From positions 1 through 11,686 of the forward strand of contig JADFNT010000027.1 of assembly GCA_022563215.1 (NCBI GenBank): 11,686 nt of DNA, read 5' to 3'. Both the position numbers and the translations under genes were made by a program. The notes beneath the pieces are model-generated. The model was not told the origin of the DNA, searched no databases, and worked only from the letters and a program-made list of their open reading frames with translations. Origin of the DNA: Pseudomonadota bacterium (GTDB lineage: Bacteria; Pseudomonadota; Alphaproteobacteria; Rhodospirillales; Casp-alpha2). Below are positions 6,440 through 11,686 of this stretch, in pieces (the first letter of the stretch is position 1; each line of letters starts with the position of its first letter).

Positions 6440-6467
6440 GGAACAAAGGTAAGGTTTTTCTTATATT
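6440..6467 (+). promoter_or_regulatory. Candidate sigma-70-type promoter for the DUF302-transporter pair
   Basis: TATATT at 6462-6467 matches the -10 consensus in five of six bases. GGAACA at 6440-6445, 16 bases before it, matches the -35 in three of six. It lies 30 bases upstream of the chosen start of the DUF302 gene. No terminator is visible after the protease gene, so read-through is also possible. Confidence 0.35.
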
Positions 6468-6497
6468 CGTTAGATGGGACAACCCGGAGGATATCCC

Positions 6498-6959
6498 ATG
6501 CGTTTGGTTTTGCTTGGCTGTCTGATCGCCCTATTGGCGCTGCCAGTCAGGGCGGAGAATCCCACACCCTATTCAGGAACCAAGGTCATCGAGACGGGGC
6601 AGCCTTTCGACGTCTTTATCAAGAAGCTTACTGACGCCATCCGGTCCAACAAGATGGGTATCGTCGGCAATGCATGCGCAACCTGCGGCGCGAAAGCGAT
6701 CGGCATCACCATTCCCGGCAACAGGGTGATCATGATCTTCAATCCCCATTTCGCCGTCCGCATGCTGAAGGCCAGCGAAGCCGCCGGTATCGAGGCCCCG
6801 CTCCGGCTTTACGTCACCGAGCAGCCGAACGGCAAGGCGCGGCTGACGTACCGGCTGCCGAGCCACGTCTTCGGCGCCTACAAGGTTCCGGCCCTGGACA
6901 AGATGGGCAAGGAACTGGATGCCATCGTGGCCCGCATCGTCAGCCAGGCCACCGGCTAG
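6498..6959 (+). CDS. Exported DUF302-domain protein with a CxxC motif
   Basis: A 153-residue exported protein: signal peptide 1-19 (cut after VRA), then a DUF302 domain. The domain is recognised from PFDVFIKKLTDAIRSNKMGI (36-55), IMIFNPHFAVRML and the EAPLRLYVTEQ segment, matching the usual run of a helix, then a strand, then NP-x-x-A and a final strand. DUF302 proteins are small alpha-beta proteins of unknown biochemical function, often found near sulfur or metal genes. Here the stretch before the NP motif contains C60 and C63 (NACATCGAK), which could bind a metal or cycle as a dithiol; that is inference. The ATG at 6498 is preferred over one at 6474 because GGAGG lies seven bases before it and the signal peptide then begins normally. 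The transporter gene follows after nine bases, implying an operon. Confidence 0.8.
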   Translation: MRLVLLGCLIALLALPVRAENPTPYSGTKVIETGQPFDVFIKKLTDAIRSNKMGIVGNACATCGAKAIGITIPGNRVIMIFNPHFAVRMLKASEAAGIEAPLRLYVTEQPNGKARLTYRLPSHVFGAYKVPALDKMGKELDAIVARIVSQATG

Positions 6960-6968
6960 GATAGAAGC

Positions 6969-8135
6969 GTGACAGCCGCGACGCCGGCCCTGCTCCCTAT
7001 TCAGCGGCCATATCTTTTCCTGGCCCTGGCCGGGGGCTCCGGCGTTTTCGTACATTTGTTCCAGGCCGGGCCCAGGCTGCCGGCCCTGTTCGCCGTCGGC
7101 GTCGGGCTGGGGGTGGCGCTTTATCACGCCGCCTTCGGTTTTACCGGCGCTTACCGCCGCGCCATTCTTGAACGGGACATCTCGGGCATCAGCGCCCAGT
7201 TGGTGATGCTTGCGGCGGCGATGTTGTTGTTTGCCCCCGTTCTCGCCCAGGGTCAGATTTTCGGCCACAGCGTCACCGGTGCCGTCGCCCCGGTTAGTCT
7301 TTCCATGGCCTTCGGGGCATTTATCTTCGGCATCGGCATGCAGCTTGCCGGCGGGTGCGGGTCGGGGACGCTCTATACCGCCGGCGGCGGCAACATGCGC
7401 ATGGCGTTGGTGCTGGTTTTTTTCTGTGCCGGAGGGGTGTGGGGCAGTCTGGACCTTCAATGGTGGTCGGAACTCCCCGGCATCGGTTCGGTGGTGTTGA
7501 GCGAAAAACTTGGCTGGGGGCCCGCCATCGGGCTGCAACTTGCGGCCTTGGGAGGCATTTACCTGGGCCTCCGCCTTCTCGGCGGCAAGAACAAGCAATC
7601 CTTGGGGTGGCGGGATGGTTTTTCCTGGCAGCGGCTTCTTCGCGGCCCCTGGCCCCTTTTGTTGAGCGCCGGCCTGCTGGCCCTGTTCAACTGGGCGACT
7701 TTGCTTGTCGCCGGCCATCCGTGGTCGATTACCTGGGCCTTTACCCTTTGGGGCGCAAAGGCCGCCATGGCCATGGGCTGGGATCTTTCTTCCAGCGGTT
7801 TTTGGTCCGGTGGTTTTCCCGGCCGCGCCTTGGCGCAGCCGATTTTAGCCGATGTGACCTCGGTCATGAATATCGGCATCGTTTTCGGCGCCTTCGCCGC
7901 CGCCTCGCTGGCCGGCAAGGTAGCGCCGAAACAACGGACTCCCATGCCGTCCCTTCTGGCGGCGGTGATCGGCGGGCTGTTGCTGGGATACGGGGCCCGG
8001 CTCGCCTACGGCTGCAACATCGGCGCCTTTTTCAGCGGCGTCGCCTCGACCAGCCTGCATGGCTGGTTGTGGATCGTTTTCGGCATTGCCGGAAACGTTA
8101 TCGGCGTTCGCCTGCGGCCATTGTTCAGGCTTTAG
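6969..8135 (+). CDS. YeeE/YedE (TsuA-like) family sulfur-compound transporter
   Basis: Polytopic inner-membrane protein of 388 residues with about ten hydrophobic segments. It carries the two diagnostic half-motifs of the YeeE/YedE family: GGCGSGTLYTAGGGN around C130 and GARLAYGCNIGAFFSG around C349. In the characterised member TsuA, conserved cysteines in these glycine-rich loops relay thiosulfate inward; other members take up selenium or other sulfur compounds, so the exact substrate is inferred. The start is a GTG at 6969 with AGGA about eight bases before. A TusA/TsuB-like small sulfur carrier, the common partner of these transporters, is not seen in the window; the DUF302 protein upstream is the apparent partner instead. 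Its stop codon overlaps that of the convergent SCO gene, sharing two bases. Confidence 0.88.
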   Translation: MTAATPALLPIQRPYLFLALAGGSGVFVHLFQAGPRLPALFAVGVGLGVALYHAAFGFTGAYRRAILERDISGISAQLVMLAAAMLLFAPVLAQGQIFGHSVTGAVAPVSLSMAFGAFIFGIGMQLAGGCGSGTLYTAGGGNMRMALVLVFFCAGGVWGSLDLQWWSELPGIGSVVLSEKLGWGPAIGLQLAALGGIYLGLRLLGGKNKQSLGWRDGFSWQRLLRGPWPLLLSAGLLALFNWATLLVAGHPWSITWAFTLWGAKAAMAMGWDLSSSGFWSGGFPGRALAQPILADVTSVMNIGIVFGAFAAASLAGKVAPKQRTPMPSLLAAVIGGLLLGYGARLAYGCNIGAFFSGVASTSLHGWLWIVFGIAGNVIGVRLRPLFRL

Positions 8136-8797
8136 GACCGTCCGGACCCGGCGAGGGTGCGCTTCAGCGCCTTGGCCATGACCTCGGCATCCGTATCATG
8201 GGGAAACAGGGTCACGAACTTCCCGTCCGGCCCCATCAGAAAAGTCGTCGGCGTATGGGTCACCAGGTATTCGTCCTCGGGCTCATCGGGAATGATGACC
8301 TTGCCGCGGAAAATACGGTAGGCGCGGGCGACGTTTCGCACCTGTTTTTCGCTGCCGGTCAGCCCGATCAGGCGGGGATGAAATTGGGCAACGAAGGATT
8401 TAAGGATTTCCGGTTTATCGCGCTCGGGGTCGACGGAAATGAAAAGCGGCTGCACCTTCGCCGCCTCTTCCCCCAAAAGGTCGAGGGCCGATGAAAGGGT
8501 CTGCAGCCCGGTCGGGCAGATATTCGGGCAAAAGGTGTAGCCGAAATAAACCAGCAGGTAGCGGCCCTTGAAATCCTTGTCGGTCCGTTCCCGGCCCCGG
8601 TGATCGACAAGGGTAAAAGGGCCGCCGAAAGAAATCGGAAATCCCTTGGCCGAAGCGGGGCCCGGCGCCAGATTCGGCGCGTGGTCATCGGCATGGGCAT
8701 TCGATGGAGCGAACACCCAAACCAGGGCCAACACCGCCGCCCCTAAAAACCGGCCCCTGAACCCGGGTCCGCCAACGGCAAACGGCGCCAGGGTCAT
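8132..8797 (-). CDS. SCO1/SenC-family copper chaperone (thioredoxin fold)
   Basis: Periplasmic copper-binding, thioredoxin-like protein that usually delivers copper to, or keeps reduced, the CuA site of cytochrome c oxidase or other cuproenzymes. The 221-residue product has an N-terminal hydrophobic signal or anchor (17-30, possible cut after HA at 36), then the SCO domain: YFGYTFCPNICPTGL with the copper cysteines C90 and C94 (CxxxC), ISVDPERD at 120-127, and the third copper ligand H181 in THTPTTFL. All ligands are intact. Its ATG overlaps the TGA of the upstream gene as ATGA, so it is translationally coupled to a cysteine-containing periplasmic protein. No oxidase gene is present in the window, so the client may be another exported protein, possibly the neighbours at 8794-11686. 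It converges on the transporter gene. Confidence 0.92.
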   Translation of the reverse strand: MTLAPFAVGGPGFRGRFLGAAVLALVWVFAPSNAHADDHAPNLAPGPASAKGFPISFGGPFTLVDHRGRERTDKDFKGRYLLVYFGYTFCPNICPTGLQTLSSALDLLGEEAAKVQPLFISVDPERDKPEILKSFVAQFHPRLIGLTGSEKQVRNVARAYRIFRGKVIIPDEPEDEYLVTHTPTTFLMGPDGKFVTLFPHDTDAEVMAKALKRTLAGSGRS

Positions 8798-9312
8798 TTT
8801 TTCTGCTTCAGGCCCGGAATGCCGAACACGCCTTTGTCGGCGATGGCTTTTATGATCCTGGGGTCGTTCTTGAACCACTGGCCGGCCTTCTTGCCGCCGT
8901 TGGCCTTCGACCAGTCCTTGCCGAACTGGTTGGCGCGGCTCCACTTGCCATCAGGGGCGAGCTTTTTAAATTGCAGGGCGAACAAAGGAATCTTCGGATT
9001 GTTGATCAGCAATCCGTCGGCGATGATTCTCTTGTTGCAGAAATCCTTCAGGTCATCGGCGGCGCCGGCGAAAATATCGAAATTCTTTACCGCCAGGACC
9101 AGCGTCCCGTCGTCCCTAAGCAACCCCAACTGCCGCTTGCCGGAACCGCAATCGGCCGGGCAATCGCCCGTCAGTTCGCAAAGGACGTCAACGACCTTGG
9201 CTTCGAAGCGAGTCTTCTTTTCTCCGTCGATGCCCCATTCTTCCGCCGCCTGAGACGCTCCGGGGCCGATTAAAAGAGCCGCCGTGAAAAGGATGGATAA
9301 CGTGCGTTTCAT
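8794..9312 (-). CDS. Exported cysteine-containing protein, unknown function (172 aa)
   Basis: No named family is recognised. A signal peptide covers 1-22 (MKRTLSILFTAALLIGPG then ASQA). The mature protein has a core with VVDVLCELTGDCPADC (40-55): cysteines C45, C51 and C55, then LGLLRDDGTLVLAV, and a further cysteine C92. The order D-x-x-C, C-x-x-x-C, then a beta strand with a DG turn, is shared with the gene just upstream (9316-9750), so the two are probably diverged duplicates of one exported fold, perhaps OB-like. The C-terminal third (about 110-172) is lysine-rich and not shared. A GGGAAG made from the end of the upstream gene serves as ribosome site; only three bases separate the genes, and ATGA coupling joins it to the SCO gene. 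A role in copper or thiol chemistry is inferred from these partners. Confidence 0.75.
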   Translation of the reverse strand: MKRTLSILFTAALLIGPGASQAAEEWGIDGEKKTRFEAKVVDVLCELTGDCPADCGSGKRQLGLLRDDGTLVLAVKNFDIFAGAADDLKDFCNKRIIADGLLINNPKIPLFALQFKKLAPDGKWSRANQFGKDWSKANGGKKAGQWFKNDPRIIKAIADKGVFGIPGLKQKK

Positions 9313-9315
9313 GGC

Positions 9316-9750
9316 TTACTTCCCGAACGGCTGAATGCCGTATTCCTCATGGGTCAAGTTGACGATGCCCTTATCGTCGACGACCTGGGTGACGATCAGG
9401 TATTTGACCCCGTCGCGTTCATAGAGGTCGCCGTCGACGGTCACTTTGTGGGTTTGGATATTGATGATGCGGGGGTTGGCGACGTTGGTGCCGTCTCCTT
9501 CGACCTTCAATACCACATAGACGTTGCCGTCCTCGCCCAGGACACTGACCGGGATTCCGCCGATGGCGCACCAGACGGCGCATTGATGATGCGCGGTGCC
9601 AAGCCCGTACATGATCTCGGTGACGTAGCACCAGGTGTCGACGATTTCTCCGGTCACCGTGACCCGTTTTCCCGTCGCCGCGGCATGGGCGCCTGAAAAG
9701 GTGAAAAAGGCAACAGCCAGAACCGCCAGTGCGCTTAAAAGCTTTTTCAT
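9316..9750 (-). CDS. Exported protein with DxxC...HHxCxxxC motif, unknown function (144 aa)
   Basis: First gene of the three-gene operon ending with SCO. A signal peptide covers 1-23 (MKKLLSALAVLAVAFFTFSG then AHA). The mature part reads GEIVDTWCYVTEIMYGLG (34-51) followed by TAHHQCAVWCAIGGIPVSVL: C41, H54, H55, C57 and C61 are candidate metal ligands or a disulfide. The rest alternates short beta strands (VYVVLKVEG, HKVTVDGDLYE, VKYLIVTQVV), consistent with a small beta-barrel. I recall similar uncharacterised exported proteins in Rhodospirillales but no function. The start ATG at 9750 has GGGAGG at good distance. It is three bases from its probable paralogue downstream. What else: a cupredoxin-like or OB-fold assembly factor; not decidable from sequence alone. 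Confidence 0.78.
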   Translation of the reverse strand: MKKLLSALAVLAVAFFTFSGAHAAATGKRVTVTGEIVDTWCYVTEIMYGLGTAHHQCAVWCAIGGIPVSVLGEDGNVYVVLKVEGDGTNVANPRIINIQTHKVTVDGDLYERDGVKYLIVTQVVDDKGIVNLTHEEYGIQPFGK

Positions 9751-9845
9751 CCTGCCTCCCTTTCAACCGGCCAAAAAAATTTGACCGCTTTGCGCTTTTT
9801 CCAGAACAGACTGATAGGTAACACAAAAAATCCGCCGGCGACCAT

Positions 9846-9884
9846 TCACCGTATATCACTTATCGGTGATGTAAGACGGTCACC
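9846..9884. promoter_or_regulatory. Cluster of TCACC/GGTGA half-sites upstream of the SCO operon
   Basis: TCACCG (9846-9851) and CGGTGA (9864-9869) form an inverted repeat; ATCAC (9855-9859) and GTGAT (9866-9870) form a second, overlapping one; a third TCACC is at 9880-9884. They sit about 100-135 bases upstream of the operon start at 9750 and just after the stop of the SUMF1-domain gene, so they may be an operator for the operon or part of a terminator for the upstream gene. On the minus strand a run of six T follows GCCGGCGGA (9830-9825), which would fit a weak terminator. The gap 9751-9893 contains no gene. Confidence 0.35.
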
Positions 9885-9893
9885 CTTCTGCCC

Positions 9894-10748
9894 TCAATCC
9901 GCCTGGACCAGCCGAAACCCGATCAAGATATGTTTCAGGGATTGGGGCCTTGAATGCCGGGCCGCCGATCGGCAAACGCCGCACCCCTTGTCGTCCCAGG
10001 ATCCCCCCTTGACGATGAAACGGCCTTTTCCGGCCGCCGTCGATGTCCACTCGAACACCTGGCCGGCGGGGTCCAAGAGCCCGAAGGGACTGGTTCCTTC
10101 CGGAAACCGTCCGACCGGCAGGGTGTCGAAGGGGCCGAGGTCATGGCTGTTCAATTTTTTCGGATCGAATGAATTGCCCCAGGGAAAGCGCCATCCCTCT
10201 TTTCCACGGGTCGCCTTTTCCCATTCAATTTCGGTCGGCAGCCGCCAGGTCTTTCCGGTCCGCTCCGAAAGCCACGCCGCATAGGCCCTGGCATCGCCGA
10301 CGGACACCAGGACCACGGGATGATCCATCCGGCCCGAAGGCGGGCTGCTATTTTTCCAGGCATGACGGCGGGTGCGTTTGTAGGGGTGGATAAGTCCATA
10401 ACCGTCCCATGTCTTGGTTGAAACGCCGGGCGCTTTATGGCCGGTCGCTTCCACGAAGGCCAGGTACTGGGCGTTGGTAATGAGGGTCTTGGTGATCCGG
10501 TAGGTCCCCGTTTCGACCGATTGGCGCTTGCGTTCGCTGTCATACCAGCCCCATTCGCGGGTCCGGCCGTGGCCATAGGCGGCTTCGTCCAGTCGATAGG
10601 CGGCTTCGCGTTCGGCCCCGTCGGAACCGGCAACGAACGGCCCGGCTGGTATTTCCACCACCGCCGGGGCCGACTCTCCCGCACCAACGGGAAAACCAAA
10701 AAACACCGGCAGAGCCAGCACGAAAAGAATTTTTGAATATTTCTTCAA
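9894..10748 (-). CDS. Exported SUMF1 (FGE-sulfatase-domain) protein lacking the usual FGE cysteines
   Basis: The 284-residue product has a signal peptide (KKYSKILFVLALPVFFGFPV then GA, cut near 23) and a full formylglycine-generating-enzyme-like domain: VEIPAGPFVAGSDGAERE near the start, ITNAQYLAFVEATGHKAP, HPVVLVSVGDARAYAAWLSE, TWRLPTEIEWEKATRG, FPWGNSF, and GLLDPAGQVFEWTST, ending GFRLVQAD. True FGEs bind copper through a cysteine pair just before an AAR motif and oxidise sulfatase cysteine. Here S261 precedes AAR where a cysteine would be, while C256 and C259 form a shifted CxxC, so classical FGE activity is doubtful. Other SUMF1 proteins act in pigment, siderophore or cofactor maturation. 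The TTG at 10748 is chosen because AGGAG lies seven bases upstream and gives a clean signal peptide; an ATG at 10805 would add 19 residues. No sulfatase is nearby. It is divergent from the cysteine-repeat gene. Confidence 0.85.
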   Translation of the reverse strand: MKKYSKILFVLALPVFFGFPVGAGESAPAVVEIPAGPFVAGSDGAEREAAYRLDEAAYGHGRTREWGWYDSERKRQSVETGTYRITKTLITNAQYLAFVEATGHKAPGVSTKTWDGYGLIHPYKRTRRHAWKNSSPPSGRMDHPVVLVSVGDARAYAAWLSERTGKTWRLPTEIEWEKATRGKEGWRFPWGNSFDPKKLNSHDLGPFDTLPVGRFPEGTSPFGLLDPAGQVFEWTSTAAGKGRFIVKGGSWDDKGCGVCRSAARHSRPQSLKHILIGFRLVQAD

Positions 10749-10962
10749 TGATCGACTCCTGCCCGTCCCGGCTTCAAACCGGGAAACCTGGACCGATAAG
10801 GTCATCCCGGAAGTATACTCGCGTCAAACCTTGCGCCTCATCATCACAACCCTGTGATTACGTTTGATTCGAGACTTCATGGGCGTTCTGACAGGATAAG
10901 CGCGTTCTAATAAACATAACCAGAAATTCAATTATCAAACGCTTGAGAACAGGAGGCCACCC
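10749..10962. promoter_or_regulatory. Divergent promoter region for the SUMF1-domain and cysteine-repeat genes
   Basis: These 214 bases separate two divergent starts. On the plus strand CTGACA (10888-10893, five of six with the -35 consensus) lies before an AT-rich stretch TAATAAACATAAC (10908-10920), but no -10 stands at an ideal spacing. AGGAGG at 10951-10956 is an excellent ribosome site for the plus-strand gene. No clear operator palindrome is seen. Confidence 0.35.
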
Positions 10963-11686
10963 GTGAGGTCATTCAAAATCTCGCTTCTGTCCACCACGGT
11001 AATTCCCGCTTTCGTCGGGGCCGGAATCGTGGTCGGGGGCGCCTTGTCGCCGGCAACGCCAGCGCACGCCGCAAACACCGGGACGGAGCAACCAACCCTT
11101 TTACCGGTGGCCAAACCGAAGCCCCGGTACATACAACTTGCGCAATGCAAGCCGTGCAACCCCTGCGCCGCCAAGAAAGGCTGCAACCCGTGCAACCCAT
11201 GCGCCGCCAAGCGGCCTTGCAATCCCTGTAATCCGTGCGCCGCAAAAGGGGCGTGCAATCCTTGCAATCCCTGCGCCGCCGGTGGTGGTTCGGTTTCAAA
11301 GAAATGCTTCGTGCCGCGGCTACAGGCGGCCTGGGCCAAGAATCCGTGTAACCCGTGCAACCCATGCGCCGCCAAGAAGGGCTGCAATCCGTGCAACCCA
11401 TGCGCCGCCAAAAAGGCCTGCAATCCGTGCAACCCATGCGCCGCAAAGAAGGCCTGCAACCCGTGCAACCCATGCGCCGCCAAGAAACCCTGCAATCCGT
11501 GCAATCCTTGCGCGGCGGGTGCCGCCGCCGAGATCACCGGGGCCGAAGCCAAGGCCGTTTATGACTGCCTCAGGCCCGAGTTGACAAAGGCCTATCGCAA
11601 GGCCGGCCTCAAGCAGGTCCAGGGTTATGCCGGGTGGCTCAAGGTCAATACCCATGCCTATCAGTCCGCCACCCATGGCGGACGTT
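10963..11686 (+). CDS. Exported cysteine-repeat protein (nine [12 protein letters not shown] units), C-terminus beyond window
   Basis: A GTG at 10963, six bases after AGGAGG, opens a frame that stays open for 241 codons to the right edge. A signal peptide covers 1-36 (hydrophobic 8-28, cut after AHA). From C62 the protein is built of 12-residue units [12 protein letters not shown]: four units at 62-106, a linker GGGSVSKK then [14 protein letters not shown], and five units at 129-185. That gives 27 cysteines in the units and 29 in all. The remainder, from about 186, is an ordinary domain ([20 protein letters not shown], then [17 protein letters not shown]) still incomplete. Regular CxxCxxC spacing with proline suggests dense metal (Cu, Zn) binding or a thiol-rich sink in the periplasm; this is inference. 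The family is not one I can name. Its neighbours, SCO and cysteine-motif exported proteins, favour copper. Confidence 0.85.
   Translation, partial: MRSFKISLLSTTVIPAFVGAGIVVGGALSPATPAHAANTGTEQPTLLPVAKPKPRYIQLAQCKPCNPCAAKKGCNPCNPCAAKRPCNPCNPCAAKGACNPCNPCAAGGGSVSKKCFVPRLQAAWAKNPCNPCNPCAAKKGCNPCNPCAAKKACNPCNPCAAKKACNPCNPCAAKKPCNPCNPCAAGAAAEITGAEAKAVYDCLRPELTKAYRKAGLKQVQGYAGWLKVNTHAYQSATHGGR
11146..11280 (+). repeat. First 36-bp coding repeat block (four units)
   Basis: Units begin at 11146, 11182, 11218 and 11254; the last lacks its final three codons. Each encodes [12 protein letters not shown], the first with lysine in place of the first asparagine. The units differ mostly at third codon positions, so selection has kept the peptide. 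The period is an exact multiple of three, which also keeps other frames free of stops and produces spurious long reading frames on both strands. Confidence 0.93.
11341..11517 (+). repeat. Second 36-bp coding repeat block (five units)
   Basis: After an extra Asn-Pro at 11341-11346, units begin at 11347, 11383, 11419, 11455 and 11491, the last shortened to nine codons. These copies are more uniform than the first block: the units at 11383 and 11419 differ at two of 36 bases. That points to recent duplication or gene conversion, and to copy number that may vary between strains. Confidence 0.93.

Noticed and set aside
10935..11676. Long antisense and out-of-frame readings over the cysteine-repeat gene (for example a 205-residue minus-strand AAHGLHGLQ repeat)
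   Set aside because: The 36-bp period is a multiple of three, so every frame stays open. Only the plus frame from 10963 has a strong ribosome site, a signal peptide and third-position variation that preserves the peptide.
1..11686. CRISPR array
   Set aside because: The only regular repeats are the 36-bp coding units at 11146-11517, which lie back to back without unique spacers and encode a conserved peptide.

Overview
The window looks like a piece of an alphaproteobacterial chromosome, plausibly Rhodospirillales. The evidence is a GC-rich right-hand two thirds with codon use to match, several GTG and TTG starts behind good Shine-Dalgarno sequences, and protein families usual in that order (SCO, YeeE/YedE, DUF302, CPBP). 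The taxonomy is inference only; no rRNA or other marker gene is present.

Left part (1-3809): lower GC with accessory features. The minus strand carries the beginning of a small helix-turn-helix (excisionase/AlpA-like) gene running off the left edge, an unrecognised 285-residue protein, and a clear arfA ribosome-rescue gene whose coding sequence contains a terminator-like hairpin. After an AT-rich gap come a plus-strand DHH-family phosphoesterase and a convergent CPBP membrane protease. This part ends with a 27-nt perfect palindrome and the 3' half of a tRNA-Arg(CCU)-like gene. That fragment looks like the scar an integrated element leaves at a tRNA attachment site.

Middle (3824-8135): a minus-strand pair joined by an ATGA overlap (a PLP enzyme of the D-cysteine desulfhydrase / cysteate sulfo-lyase family, then a small conserved protein). 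Divergent from it are a secreted HtrA-like serine protease with a PDZ domain, a secreted DUF302 protein with a CxxC, and a YeeE/YedE-type sulfur-compound transporter. Sulfur handling is a loose common theme.

Right part (8132-11686): a mostly minus-strand set of exported proteins rich in cysteine motifs. It comprises a SUMF1-domain protein, two short periplasmic proteins sharing a DxxC...CxxxC core, and a SCO copper chaperone, the last three forming a tight operon. Divergent from them is an exported protein built of nine 12-residue units of the form [12 protein letters not shown], with 27 cysteines in the repeats; it continues past the right edge. The best reading is an exported metal-binding (probably copper-related) or thiol-redox cassette around this cysteine-repeat protein. 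It is the most promising candidate for an undescribed system here. The individual family calls for SCO, SUMF1 and the repeat are seen in the sequence; the joint function is inference.
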